Positions 43,135-51,998 of a DNA stretch of 64,000 nt are shown here, piece by piece. The number at the start of each line of letters is the position of its first letter. The stretch's first letter is position 1. The notes below the pieces were generated by a model. That model was not told the DNA's origin. It searched no databases and worked only from the letters and a program-made list of their open reading frames with translations. This stretch comes from an uncultured Clostridia bacterium (lineage in GTDB: Bacteria > Bacillota > Clostridia > Christensenellales > UBA1242): assembly GCA_934747765.1 (NCBI GenBank), contig CAKVGZ010000003.1:62001-126000 (forward strand), in the 5' to 3' direction. Both the position numbers and the translations under genes were made by a program.

Positions 43135-43806
43135 GTGAAAATAGATATTTTAACTTTGTTCCCTAACATGTTTAATCCTCTTTTTGAAAGCATAATTGGA
43201 CGTGCTGGAGAAAATGGGAAATTGGATATAAATGTTGTTGACATAAGGGAATTTTCCAAAGATAAACACAAGAAATGTGATGACACTCCTTTCGGTGGCG
43301 GAGCAGGAATGGTTATGACCGCTCAGCCAATTTTTGATGCAATAAAAAGTGTTATGACCGAAAACTCAAAACTCGTCTATCTTTCTCCAAAGGGTGAAGT
43401 TTTCAGGCAACAAAAAGCAATTGAACTTTCCAAAGAAAATCACCTCATTTTTCTTTGCGGACATTATGAAGGGATTGACGAAAGAATTTTGGAAATTTTC
43501 AAGCCTCTTGAAATTTCAATTGGAGATTATGTTTTGACTGGTGGAGAACTTCCTGCAATGGTGATTGTTGATGCAATTGCAAGAAATGTTGAAGGGGTTT
43601 TGTCAAGTGACTCACTCAGTGAAGAAAGTCATTCGAACGGGCTTTTGGAATATCCTCAATACACAAGACCTCAAGTTTTTGAAGGTCTTGAAGTGCCTGC
43701 AGTTTTGCTGAGCGGAAATCATGAAGAAATTCGCAAATGGCGCCAACAAAAATCCATTGAAATAACAAAACAAAGAAGAGGAGATATGTTGAAATGCAAA
43801 AGATAA
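43135..43806 (+). CDS. trmD: tRNA (guanine37-N1)-methyltransferase TrmD
   Basis: A 223-residue SPOUT methyltransferase. The GTG at 43135 gives the canonical (M)KIDILTLFPNMF start; an upstream ATG at 43063 would add 24 unrelated residues and precede the promoter. The knot region LCGHYEGIDERI and IGDYVLTGGELPAM are present. It methylates G37 to prevent frameshifting. rimM and rpsP, usual neighbours, are absent; rbgA follows with a 13-nt overlap. Confidence 0.95.
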   Translation: MKIDILTLFPNMFNPLFESIIGRAGENGKLDINVVDIREFSKDKHKKCDDTPFGGGAGMVMTAQPIFDAIKSVMTENSKLVYLSPKGEVFRQQKAIELSKENHLIFLCGHYEGIDERILEIFKPLEISIGDYVLTGGELPAMVIVDAIARNVEGVLSSDSLSEESHSNGLLEYPQYTRPQVFEGLEVPAVLLSGNHEEIRKWRQQKSIEITKQRRGDMLKCKR

Positions 43807-44627
43807 ATTGGTTCCCTGGGCACATGCAAAAAGCGCTTAGGATGATGCAAGAAGAGGTCAAAAATGTTGATGCTTTGATTTATGTCCTTGATGGACGAGC
43901 ACCTGTTGCTTGTTTGAATCCTGAGTTTGTTTCCCTTGCCAAAGAAAAACCAATTTTGTTTGTCATTAACAAAATTGACCTTGCCGATGAAAAGAAAATT
44001 GAAAAAATCAAACAAATGTTGAAGGGTGAAAACAATGCAATTTTGGAACTTAACAGCACAGCTTCTGGAGCAATAAAATCTGTTGAAAACGCCTTGAACA
44101 CTTTATGTAAAAAAATTATTGAAAAGTTCAAAAACAAAGGTGTGAACTATTTTGTTAGAGCAATGGTGGTGGGCGTTCCAAACTCTGGCAAATCAACATT
44201 GGTCAACAATCTTTGCGGAAACGCAAGGGCAATCACTGGTGACAAACCAGGGGTCACAAAAGGAAAACAATGGGTCAAACTTTCAAACAACATTGAAATT
44301 TTGGACACACCAGGAACTTTGTGGCCAAATTTGATTGATGAACAAAATGCAAGGAAACTTGCTTTCATTGGTTCAATTAAAGATGAAATAATTTCTTCTG
44401 AAGAACTGTCGCTCTTTTTGATAGAAGAACTATGCGAAAACTATCCAAAAGAATTTTGCAACAGATTTGGTGTTGAAATTGAAAATTTGTCGCCAGTTGA
44501 AATTTTGGAAGCTGTTGCAGTTTCTCGAAAATATTTGATTAAAGGTGGAGAAATTGATTATGAAAGAACTGCAAAAGCAATTATTGATGATTTTAGAAAA
44601 GGAAGAATTGGGAGAATAACACTTTGA
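43794..44627 (+). CDS. rbgA: Ribosome biogenesis GTPase RbgA (YlqF)
   Basis: A 277-residue circularly permuted GTPase: the G4 motif NKIDL precedes G1 VPNSGKSTLVNNL and G3 DTPGT. The start INWFPGHMQKALRMM is typical. It matures the 50S subunit. AGAGGAG lies inside trmD, whose end it overlaps. Its stop overlaps the yraN TTG start. Confidence 0.96.
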   Translation: MQKINWFPGHMQKALRMMQEEVKNVDALIYVLDGRAPVACLNPEFVSLAKEKPILFVINKIDLADEKKIEKIKQMLKGENNAILELNSTASGAIKSVENALNTLCKKIIEKFKNKGVNYFVRAMVVGVPNSGKSTLVNNLCGNARAITGDKPGVTKGKQWVKLSNNIEILDTPGTLWPNLIDEQNARKLAFIGSIKDEIISSEELSLFLIEELCENYPKEFCNRFGVEIENLSPVEILEAVAVSRKYLIKGGEIDYERTAKAIIDDFRKGRIGRITL

Positions 44628-44962
44628 ACAGCAAAATTTTGGGTGACGTGGGAGAGTCAAAAGTTTTTGTTTATCTGAGGGAACACGGATACATTCTTGT
44701 TGAAAAAAATTATGTGTGTCCTATTGGTGAAATAGACATCATTGCAAAACATGACGGAATGATTGTGTTTGTTGAAGTTAAAACTCGAAGTTCAAAAAAA
44801 TTTGGACTTCCTCGTGAAGCAGTTGGCTTTCGAAAACAACAAAAATTGAGAAATTTGGCAATGTATTATTTGAAAGCAACAAAGAATTTCAACACACAAT
44901 GTCGTTTTGATGTTGCAGAAGTTTTGGGTGATGAAATAACTTTGATTCAAAATGCGTTCTAA
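44624..44962 (+). CDS. yraN: YraN-family endonuclease-like protein
   Basis: A 112-residue restriction-endonuclease-like fold: GEIDIIAKHDGMIVFVEVKTRSS (D-x-n-E-V-K core) and AVGFRKQQKLRNLAMYYL. Its substrate is not known. The start is a TTG at 44624 overlapping the rbgA stop, behind GGGAG. Converges with ylbJ, overlapping by 4 nt. Confidence 0.92.
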   Translation: MNSKILGDVGESKVFVYLREHGYILVEKNYVCPIGEIDIIAKHDGMIVFVEVKTRSSKKFGLPREAVGFRKQQKLRNLAMYYLKATKNFNTQCRFDVAEVLGDEITLIQNAF

Positions 44963-45987
44963 AGAAAAAGAAGCGAAAGCAAAAGGCAAATCACAAATGT
45001 TATGATTGCGTGAGTGGTTTTTTGAAGAAAGAAAAGTTTTTTTGAAATTTTAAATTCGTTCAGGAATGCAAATGCTTGAAAGGAGATTGCAAGTCCTCCA
45101 AAAGATATGAGAAGAGCGCATACTGAGGTTTTTATTGCAAGGTTGGCTGTTGAAGCAGACACAAGCAAACAACCTTTTGTCATTTCAAACATTCCTGTTA
45201 TGATTCCGTTTGAAAGAGAGGCTTCAATGCCAATTTTGCCAAGCAAATTTGTGAAAGGAACGAATGCACCAAGTGAAGAAAGAACTTCTGTTATTATGAA
45301 AAATATAACAATATATCCTCCAACAAGAAGAGAAGATGTGACTGCTGACATCATGGTTTCGGTCAAAACGTCTTCACTTTTTTTGTTTTGAAAAACTTTT
45401 TTGTTTGGAAGTTCAAAAGTTGTGTATTTTCGATATATAAGTCCATTCAAAAGGGCGGAGAGTATGTGAGAAATCAAAATGATATATCCCGCAAGCGGAC
45501 AAACCAACATTCCAACTCCAACTGTTCCAACAATGAACATAGGACCTGAATTTGAAGTGAAACAACAAATTCTGTGCGCCTCGGCACGAGTGATTTTGTT
45601 TTGGCTGTAGAGGTCTGCGGTCAGTTTTGCTCCAAGTGGATATCCAGACAAGATGCTCATAAGGAAAACATAAGAAGAAATTGCAGGGGAGTTATATAAT
45701 TTTTTTGTTATTGGAGAAAATAGTCGTGAACTTTTTTCAACATAGCCAGTGGCAGTCAAAAGCCTTGTGAAAATCATGAAAGGAAAAAGGGCAGGCAAAA
45801 CGTTTGTTGCCCAAACAAGAATTGCATTCAATGCAACAGAAATGTATTTGTCTGGCGAAACAACAATCGACACAATTATCACAACAAGAAAAATTGCAAG
45901 AAACAAATTTGCCTTTTTAAAAGGATTAATTTTTGCAAAAAAAGTGTTTAATTTGCTATTTACGTTTGACAAAAATTTTCTATTCAT
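44959..45987 (-). CDS. ylbJ: Sporulation integral membrane protein YlbJ
   Basis: A 342-residue protein with about eight hydrophobic segments. The family signature SGYPLGAKLTADLYSQ and FTSNSGPMFIVGTVGVGML are clear, as are ALFPFMIFTRLL and WATNVLPALFPF. YlbJ is required in the mother cell for spore cortex formation. The start has no obvious ribosome site. It is divergent to pta. Confidence 0.92.
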   Translation of the reverse strand: MNRKFLSNVNSKLNTFFAKINPFKKANLFLAIFLVVIIVSIVVSPDKYISVALNAILVWATNVLPALFPFMIFTRLLTATGYVEKSSRLFSPITKKLYNSPAISSYVFLMSILSGYPLGAKLTADLYSQNKITRAEAHRICCFTSNSGPMFIVGTVGVGMLVCPLAGYIILISHILSALLNGLIYRKYTTFELPNKKVFQNKKSEDVLTETMMSAVTSSLLVGGYIVIFFIITEVLSSLGAFVPFTNLLGKIGIEASLSNGIITGMFEMTKGCLLVSASTANLAIKTSVCALLISFGGLAISFQAFAFLNEFKISKKLFFLQKTTHAIITFVICLLLSLLFL

Positions 45988-46040
45988 TTAAAATATTTTT
46001 ACGTTGAAACACAAGTTTGTATGAAACATTGGAGAAAAAT

Positions 46041-47018
46041 ATGTTTAGTGAAAAAAAATTGATAAAACTTGCAAAACAAAAACAAAAAACAATTGTGCTC
46101 CCTGAAGCGGGCTACAGTGACCGCATTGTTGAGGCGGGATATATTTTGAATAAAAAGAAAATTGCCAAAGTTGTTCTTTTGGGTGATGAAAGTTCACTTG
46201 TTCTAAGATACAAAGATAAACTTAAGGGTCTGACAATTATCAATCCAAAAACATCGGCACTGTTTGACGAACTTTTGAAAATTCTTTTGGAGAAACGAAA
46301 AAACAAGGGTCTTGACCAAAAGCAAGCAGAAAAATTGCTTCTAAATCCTCTGTATTTTGGAACTCTTCTTGTTGAAGCTGGATATGCCGATGGAATGGTT
46401 GCTGGCGCAGAAGAACCAAGTTCAAATGTTATTCGTCCTGCACTTCAGATACTAAAATCTAAAGACGAAAAAGAAATTGTGTCTTCTTTCATGATTTTTT
46501 ATGGAAAAGGAAAAATATTCAAAAAACGAAAAGTAATTTTTGGGTCGGATTGCGGGCTTAATGTCAGTCCATCTGCGGAAGAACTTTCTCAAATCGCAAC
46601 TCAAACAGCAAAAAGTTTTGAACTTTTGACAAAAGAAAAAGCCAAAATTGCAATGCTATCCTATTCAACAAATGGCTCGGCAACTGGCGAAAGTGTTGAC
46701 AAAGTTAAAACTGCAACAGCGCTAGTTAACCGCAAAAAATTTGAAGTGTTTGGCGAAATTCAGCTTGACAGTGCAATTTCAAAACACGTTTGTAAGCTCA
46801 AATGTCCGTCGTGCAATCTTGATGGAAACGCAAATGTGCTTGTTTTTCCAGACCTTAATTCAGGAAACATAAGTTATAAAGCAATTCAATATTTTGGAAA
46901 TTGCAGAGCAATTGGACCTATTATGCAAAATTTGAAAAAACCAGTTAATGATTTATCTAGAGGATGTTCGGTGCATGACATTGTTGTTGTTTCAGCAATA
47001 ACTGCACTCCAAGCGTAA
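46041..47018 (+). CDS. pta: Phosphate acetyltransferase
   Basis: A 325-residue Pta of the short type: KTIVLPEAGYSDRIVEAGYIL, YADGMVAGAEEPSSNVIRPAL, VFGEIQLDSAIS and NVLVFPDLNSGNISYKAIQYF. It interconverts acetyl-CoA and acetyl phosphate. The ATG at 46041 follows GGAG; an in-frame TTG at 46017 is disfavoured. No ackA is adjacent. tsaD follows 6 nt after the stop. Confidence 0.94.
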   Translation: MFSEKKLIKLAKQKQKTIVLPEAGYSDRIVEAGYILNKKKIAKVVLLGDESSLVLRYKDKLKGLTIINPKTSALFDELLKILLEKRKNKGLDQKQAEKLLLNPLYFGTLLVEAGYADGMVAGAEEPSSNVIRPALQILKSKDEKEIVSSFMIFYGKGKIFKKRKVIFGSDCGLNVSPSAEELSQIATQTAKSFELLTKEKAKIAMLSYSTNGSATGESVDKVKTATALVNRKKFEVFGEIQLDSAISKHVCKLKCPSCNLDGNANVLVFPDLNSGNISYKAIQYFGNCRAIGPIMQNLKKPVNDLSRGCSVHDIVVVSAITALQA

Positions 47019-47024
47019 AAGTTT

Positions 47025-48080
47025 ATGTACTATGAAAGAATGAAAGAAAAATATGAAAAACTGCGAACAAAAGTAACTGTCCGCATTCTTTCCATAGAAT
47101 CTTCTTGTGACGAAACAAGCATTGCCATCATCGAAAATGGAAGAAAAATTCTTTCGAACATTGTTGCATCACAAATTGAAATTCACAAACGATTTGGCGG
47201 AGTGGTTCCAGAAATTGCATCCAGGAATCACATTCTTGCAATTTCGTCGCTCTACAAACAAGCACTTGAACAAGCAAACATTTCTCAAGAAGAAATTGAC
47301 GCTGTTGCTGTGACCTATGGCGCTGGTTTGGTGGGAGCGCTGTTGGTTGGGGTCAATTTTGCAAAATCGTTGGCATTTGCACTTGACGTTCCTTTAATTG
47401 CTGTCAGTCACATAAAAGGTCACATTGCAGCAAATTATTTGACTTCGCAAACGTTAGTTCCTCCTTTTGTTTGTTTGATGGTTAGCGGGGGGCACACGGC
47501 AATTTTGAACGTCACAGATTATAACTCGCATGAACTGATTGGCTCAACTGTTGACGATGCAGTTGGCGAAGCATTTGACAAAGTTGCAAGAGTTCTTGGG
47601 CTTTCGTATCCGGGCGGACCTAATGTTGACAAATTTGCCAAAGAGGGCAAAGCATCAATCAAGTTTGTTTCTCACAGTCCAATGCAAGGAACATTAAATT
47701 TCAGTTTCAGTGGTCTAAAAACAGCAGTTATCAATTATGTTCACAAACTTTCACAAAATGGCGAAACAGTTTCAATCCCAGATGTTTGTGCAAGTTTCCA
47801 AGACGAAGCAACAAACGAACTTGTTTCAAAAACAATTGACGCTTGCAAAAATCTTTCAGCAAAAAAACTTGTGGTGGCTGGCGGAGTGTCGGCAAACTCA
47901 GAATTGAAACGAAAATTTGAACTTGAAACAAAAAAACTCGGAATTGAACTTTACATGCCTGGGCTTGAACTTTGCACCGACAATGGTGCAATGATTGGAA
48001 GCGCAGGATACTTTTTGATGAAAGACGGAATGGGGCTTTCAGACCTGTCGCTAACTGCTAAAGCAACAGTTGCGTTATAA
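47025..48080 (+). CDS. tsaD: tRNA N6-threonylcarbamoyladenosine synthase subunit TsaD
   Basis: A ~351-residue ASKHA protein: ILSIESSCDETSIAI, VVPEIASRNH, the metal-binding SHIKGHIAAN, LMVSGGHTAIL, YPGGPNVDKFA and VAGGVSANSELK. With TsaB and TsaE it makes t6A37, the substrate of MtaB encoded earlier in the window. About 18 residues precede the usual N-terminus; start at ATG 47025 or 47040 is uncertain and no ribosome site is evident. Confidence 0.95.
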   Translation: MYYERMKEKYEKLRTKVTVRILSIESSCDETSIAIIENGRKILSNIVASQIEIHKRFGGVVPEIASRNHILAISSLYKQALEQANISQEEIDAVAVTYGAGLVGALLVGVNFAKSLAFALDVPLIAVSHIKGHIAANYLTSQTLVPPFVCLMVSGGHTAILNVTDYNSHELIGSTVDDAVGEAFDKVARVLGLSYPGGPNVDKFAKEGKASIKFVSHSPMQGTLNFSFSGLKTAVINYVHKLSQNGETVSIPDVCASFQDEATNELVSKTIDACKNLSAKKLVVAGGVSANSELKRKFELETKKLGIELYMPGLELCTDNGAMIGSAGYFLMKDGMGLSDLSLTAKATVAL

Positions 48081-48108
48081 AAATTTGATTATTTGAGAAG
48101 ATATAAAT

Positions 48109-48678
48109 ATGGAAAGTTTATATCTTCTTTTTCTTGCTGTGCCAATATTGATTGTTGTTTTTCCGCTTCCAATCAACATCAAATTTTATGTTGATATGAC
48201 AAAAAATCAGGGCGCTTTTTCAATTTATATTTGGAAAATAAAAATTATTGTTGCCAAGGCTGAAATAAAAGGAAAAGACATTCTTTTGAAAACAAAACGA
48301 CGCAACACCGAAGTTGACGTTGAAATTGGCGAGGAACAACTGCGTTTTTTGAACTTTTTCAAAGATGAAGTTGCAAACAAAGTCAAAATTCGTGAAATGA
48401 ATGTGTATTCTGTGTTGGGACTGAGCGACCCTTTTAAGTCGTCACTTTTTTCCGCTTTTGTTTCGAATTTAATTCTGATTCTACTAACAAAATTGAAAAT
48501 GTGGCAACCAACAGCAAGTTTCAATTTGAACAATAAAACCGATTTTTATGAAACGCATTTTTCTTTTGCACTGAGTGGCAAAGTTGCGCTTTCTGTGTTT
48601 GATATTCTTTACAGTTTCATAATTTCAATTTTAAGGTCAAAACAAGACCGTATTTTTCAAGAAATGTTGGAAAACTGA
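48109..48678 (+). CDS. ytfI: DUF2953 family protein (YtfI-like)
   Basis: A 189-residue protein with an N-terminal hydrophobic helix (about 3-22) and a beta-rich region containing FSIYIWKIKI and VYSVLGLSDPFKSS. In Firmicutes DUF2953 (YtfI) lies next to ytfJ, as here (46-nt gap), which supports the call. A GAGAAG site precedes the ATG. Likely forespore-expressed; function unknown. Confidence 0.78.
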   Translation: MESLYLLFLAVPILIVVFPLPINIKFYVDMTKNQGAFSIYIWKIKIIVAKAEIKGKDILLKTKRRNTEVDVEIGEEQLRFLNFFKDEVANKVKIREMNVYSVLGLSDPFKSSLFSAFVSNLILILLTKLKMWQPTASFNLNNKTDFYETHFSFALSGKVALSVFDILYSFIISILRSKQDRIFQEMLEN

Positions 48679-48723
48679 TAATAAAAATTTTTAAGTCGCG
48701 CAAAATATTTTTCGAGGTGAAAA

Positions 48724-49125
48724 ATGAAAATCTATGAAAGAACGAGTACTTTGGATAATTTAATTGAAAAAACACTTTCTTCTCTTCAATCAATTTCCAC
48801 AACTAAAACAATTTTTGGTGAACCAACAATTCTTCCAGATGGCACTTCGATTGTTCCTGTTTCAAAAGTTACAATCGGTTTTGTTGTTGGTGGTGGCGAA
48901 TATTCTGACCTTTCAACAAGACGCGTTGCAACTCACTATCCAATGGCTGGCGGAAGCGGTGGAGGAGTTATGTTGACCCCAATTGGATTTCTGGTGACTT
49001 CAGGTGGTGAAGTTAAATATGTTTCAACAATGGCAGAACAAAATTTCCAAAAAATTATGGAAATGCTTGCAAAAGCATCTCAAAAAATTGCAAAAACAAT
49101 GTCTAAGAAAGGAGAAGAAAAATGA
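48724..49125 (+). CDS. ytfJ: GerW/YtfJ-family sporulation protein
   Basis: A 133-residue protein with the family signature: VVPVSKVTIGFVVGGG-like (here SIVPVSKVTIGFVVGGGEY), GGSGGGVMLTPIGFLV and VKYVSTM. Preceded by GAGGTG. In Bacillus, YtfJ/GerW is a spore protein involved in germination. It overlaps the dacF-like gene by 4 nt. Confidence 0.92.
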   Translation: MKIYERTSTLDNLIEKTLSSLQSISTTKTIFGEPTILPDGTSIVPVSKVTIGFVVGGGEYSDLSTRRVATHYPMAGGSGGGVMLTPIGFLVTSGGEVKYVSTMAEQNFQKIMEMLAKASQKIAKTMSKKGEEK

Positions 49126-50312
49126 AATCGAAAAAAAATATAAAATCGATTGCTTTTGTTTTGCTGGCTCTTATGTTGGGCATAAGTTTCGTTATTGGCG
49201 CAGTTGTTTCGTCAAGGTTTGGAAGTTTGAAAGCGGAAACTTCCGATTTTGATGCAAAAGACGAAACGTCAACTTATGCAAAGGCAATGGCAGTTATTGA
49301 GGCAGACAGCGGAAGACTTTTATATCAAAAAAATTGCAATGAGCAATTGGCAATGGCTTCAACAACAAAAATTATGACCGCACTTGTTGCAGTTAACAGT
49401 GGATTGGATTTTGATGAAGTTTTCAAGGTTGACCCCAAAAGTGTTGGAATTGAAGGAACAAGTTTGTATCTTCGAAAAAATGAAGAAAAGACACTTAAAG
49501 AACTTTTATATGGACTCATGCTTCCATCTGGGAATGATGCTGCCGTGGCAATTGCTTGCAGAGTTGCAGGAAGCGAAGAAGAGTTTGTTAAACTCATGAA
49601 CAAACAAGCAAAAGACCTTGGACTGAAAAACACAAGTTTTGCAAATCCACATGGACTTGATGCCGAAAATCATTACACAAGCGCCTATGACCTTGCAATT
49701 ATTACAGCAGAGGCCATGAAAAACGATTTATTTCGCGAGATTGTTTCCACCAAAAATGTTCGTGTTAGCGGAAATGATGAAATTCAAGCAAAATTGCTAA
49801 AAAACAAAAATAAATTGCTTTGGAATTTGGATGGGTGTGAGGGGGTTAAAACCGGATTCACCGACAATGCAAAAAGATGCTTTGTTTCTTCAACAAAACG
49901 AGATAATATGCGTGTTATTTGTGTTGTTTTAAATTGTGGACCTATGTTTGAAGAAGCTGCAAGACTTACAAATATGGCTTTCGAAAATTACAAAAATTAT
50001 AATCTTCTTGGCTCTTACACGCCGTCAAACGATGTTAAAGTTGAAAAAGGCGTGAAAGATAGTGTTGAAACTTTTTCGATTCGTCATTTTTCCTTTCCAT
50101 TAACTTATGAAGAATATAACAAAGTTGAATATAAACTTGATTTGCCTTCGTCAATTGAGGCGCCTGTTGAAAAGGAGCAAAAACTGGGAAAAATTGAAAT
50201 TTCTTTGGACGGAAAAGTGTTGTTCACAGAAGATGTCTACGCAACAGAAGAAGTTAAATCAACGAAATTTTTCGACAAAATTGAACAAATTGTGGACTAT
50301 TGGAATCTTTAA
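49122..50312 (+). CDS. dacF: D-alanyl-D-alanine carboxypeptidase, DacF-type
   Basis: A 396-residue penicillin-binding protein of class S11. A hydrophobic signal/anchor (about 10-30) is followed by the active-site motifs S80-T-T-K83, S136-G-N138 and K243-T-G245, then a beta-sandwich C-terminal domain. It trims peptidoglycan stem peptides; the ytfI-ytfJ neighbours favour a DacF-like forespore role. AAAGGAG precedes the ATG, and a terminator follows. Confidence 0.93.
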   Translation: MKSKKNIKSIAFVLLALMLGISFVIGAVVSSRFGSLKAETSDFDAKDETSTYAKAMAVIEADSGRLLYQKNCNEQLAMASTTKIMTALVAVNSGLDFDEVFKVDPKSVGIEGTSLYLRKNEEKTLKELLYGLMLPSGNDAAVAIACRVAGSEEEFVKLMNKQAKDLGLKNTSFANPHGLDAENHYTSAYDLAIITAEAMKNDLFREIVSTKNVRVSGNDEIQAKLLKNKNKLLWNLDGCEGVKTGFTDNAKRCFVSSTKRDNMRVICVVLNCGPMFEEAARLTNMAFENYKNYNLLGSYTPSNDVKVEKGVKDSVETFSIRHFSFPLTYEEYNKVEYKLDLPSSIEAPVEKEQKLGKIEISLDGKVLFTEDVYATEEVKSTKFFDKIEQIVDYWNL

Positions 50313-50341
50313 AAATAACAGCGTGTATCGCTGTTTTTTTT
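50313..50341 (+). terminator. Terminator of the ytfI-ytfJ-dacF cluster
   Basis: AACAGCG / CGCTGTT inverted repeat followed by eight or more T. Confidence 0.9.
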
Positions 50342-50396
50342 AACATCCTATCAATTTTTGCATATTATGAATTAGATTTTGCATTTTGGAGCACAT

Positions 50397-51161
50397 ATGT
50401 CAAAAATTATCAATCAATCACAAGTCAGTTCAAAATACACTTTGCCCGATTCAACATCAAAGACCTATCAAGTTATGAGCAATGTGTCGGAAACAGAATA
50501 CATGACAGATTCTTTTCTAAAAGTCAGGTCTTCATCAAAATTATATGTCATTCCAAGTGAAGAAATTGAACAAACTTTGATGCTAACAAACAACAGCGAA
50601 GCTGAAATTGAAAACGTTGTGATAAGGGACACAATTGGAGAAGGAGCAAATTTTAAAGCAGGCAGTTTGACAATCAATGGTCAGCCCTATGTCAATTTGG
50701 AACCGAACCAATTCACTCTTCCAACCTCAATTATGCCACAAGATGCTGTCACAGTTAAATATGTCATTGTGATTGACGACGCTCCAACAGTGACAAAATT
50801 CGCCACCATATCGAACATAAATTACACTGTTGATGAAGTTGACAATTTGAATGAAAATTCTAATAGTGTGGAAATAAATATTTCAAACAACGTGATAACA
50901 ATTGACAAAACTTCCGACAAATCTGCAGTTGTGTCTGGGCAAATTTTAACTTTCCAAAATGTCATCACAAACAAAGGCGCTCTAAAAAACACCGAAATCA
51001 CTTTCAAAGATGAGTTGCCAGATGGAACAAATTTTGTGGAAGGAAGCGTTGAAATTGATGGTGTTTCTCAGCCAACTTTTGATCCAGTTGCTGGATTCAT
51101 GATAAAAGATTTGAATGTCGGAGATGAGGTAACAGTGTCATTCAAAGTCATGGTGGACTAA
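50397..51161 (+). CDS. DUF11-repeat protein, 5' part of a probably split gene
   Basis: A 254-residue beta-rich protein with two DUF11-type modules; the second is typical (ITFKDELPDGTNFVEGSVEIDG, IKDLNVGDEVTVSFKVMVD). There is no signal peptide. The ATG at 50397 has GGAG upstream. DUF11 modules normally continue with a strand ending in SNxxxxTV, which is missing here but appears in the next frame (51161-51391), so the gene is probably frameshifted, or the two products are coupled by the TAATG overlap. Confidence 0.75.
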   Translation: MSKIINQSQVSSKYTLPDSTSKTYQVMSNVSETEYMTDSFLKVRSSSKLYVIPSEEIEQTLMLTNNSEAEIENVVIRDTIGEGANFKAGSLTINGQPYVNLEPNQFTLPTSIMPQDAVTVKYVIVIDDAPTVTKFATISNINYTVDEVDNLNENSNSVEINISNNVITIDKTSDKSAVVSGQILTFQNVITNKGALKNTEITFKDELPDGTNFVEGSVEIDGVSQPTFDPVAGFMIKDLNVGDEVTVSFKVMVD

Positions 51162-51391
51162 TGAAAAAGCAACTAATTTTTAAGTCTAAAATAATTACCA
51201 AGGCTAACGGAGTTGAATATGAGTTTGTTAGCAACGAACTTATCATTACAGTTGAACCTGCAATCCCTCAGAGCTCTGAAATTATAAATGTCTACACCTT
51301 TGACAAATATAAAAGACTTTGCTTAAACGGGTGTTGCTCAAAATATCCAAAAAATATAAATACAAAATGCAAAAGGTTCAGAGATGTCTGA
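51161..51391 (+). pseudogene. 3' part of the DUF11 gene in another frame
   Basis: A 76-codon frame beginning at the ATG that overlaps the preceding stop. Its first 30 residues (IITKANGVEYEFVSNELIITVEP) complete a DUF11 module left unfinished by the upstream frame. The tail has a CLNGCC cysteine cluster and ends inside the terminator stem. A separate coupled protein is possible, but a frameshifted remnant is more likely. Confidence 0.6.
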
Positions 51392-51400
51392 ACCTTTTTT
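51369..51400 (+). terminator. Terminator between convergent small genes
   Basis: AAAAGGTTCAGA / TCTGAACCTTTT inverted repeat with a T run; it contains the stop of the 51161 frame and can also serve the minus-strand gene. Confidence 0.88.
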
Positions 51401-51603
51401 CACCAATCTTGCTTCTTGTTTGTATGCGATTTTATGTCGTCATAAAAATCAAAATATTTTTCTTTGAATTCTTTTGTTTTGCGACTATCTTTGTTCATTT
51501 CATAAAATTCCTGAGGAGTGTAGTCGCTGAAACTGAAATCTTCATCAAAATTTTCTATATATCGAAGAGCATTTGCCTTTGAAAACTTACATTTTTCATC
51601 CAT
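51400..51603 (-). CDS. Small acidic protein, 67 residues
   Basis: An acidic, aromatic-rich protein (FDEDFSFSDYTPQEFYEMN, KYFDFYDDIKS) with no hydrophobic segment or recognised family. The start lacks a ribosome site; TATAAT ends 6 nt before the ATG. It is divergent to the XRE-type HTH gene, whose start is 74 nt away. Confidence 0.6.
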   Translation of the reverse strand: MDEKCKFSKANALRYIENFDEDFSFSDYTPQEFYEMNKDSRKTKEFKEKYFDFYDDIKSHTNKKQDW

Positions 51604-51609
51604 AAAATT

Positions 51610-51615
51610 ATTATA
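51610..51615 (-). promoter_or_regulatory. -10 element, leaderless start of the 67-residue gene
   Basis: Minus-strand TATAAT followed by six bases and the ATG at 51603. The -35 is weak. Confidence 0.55.
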
Positions 51616-51643
51616 TCATAAATTTCATTATATTAAAAATGTT

Positions 51644-51671
51644 TTGAAAAAGTTATTTTTTGTTATAAAAT
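51644..51671 (+). promoter_or_regulatory. Promoter of the XRE-type gene, leaderless start
   Basis: TTGAAA, 16-nt spacer, TAAAAT, six bases, ATG at 51678. Confidence 0.7.
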
Positions 51672-51677
51672 ACAAAT

Positions 51678-51980
51678 ATGGACTACAAAGATATTATTTA
51701 CAGAATTGGTTATTTTAGAAACAAAAAACGCATTTCCGCATACGAATTAGGGCAAAGATTGGGGCATGCCAAAACATATTTCTATCGAATTGAGAGTGGC
51801 GAAATTATGTTGGACATGGAAACTTTTTTGGATATTTTAACCATCTTAGAAGTTCCAGTTGAAGAGTTCTTTTATCCAAATTTGAACGAATTTAAGGATG
51901 ACAAAGAAAGACTTTCATTTGTTAAATCGTTAAATAAAGAAGAAATTGAAGTGTTATCAAAATTGTTAAGAAGAAATTAA
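51678..51980 (+). CDS. XRE-family helix-turn-helix protein
   Basis: A 100-residue protein with an N-terminal HTH (about 10-65): RISAYELGQRLGHAKTYFYRIESGEIMLDMETFLDIL, then VPVEEFFYP. The C-terminal 30 residues are short and helical. It may regulate its divergent neighbour or itself. No ribosome site; predicted leaderless. It ends in a terminator overlapping its stop. Confidence 0.85.
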   Translation: MDYKDIIYRIGYFRNKKRISAYELGQRLGHAKTYFYRIESGEIMLDMETFLDILTILEVPVEEFFYPNLNEFKDDKERLSFVKSLNKEEIEVLSKLLRRN

Positions 51981-51998
51981 TGTTAATTTCTTTTTTTA
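51971..51998 (+). terminator. Terminator after the XRE-type gene
   Basis: AGAAATTAA / TTAATTTCT inverted repeat followed by seven T. Confidence 0.8.
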
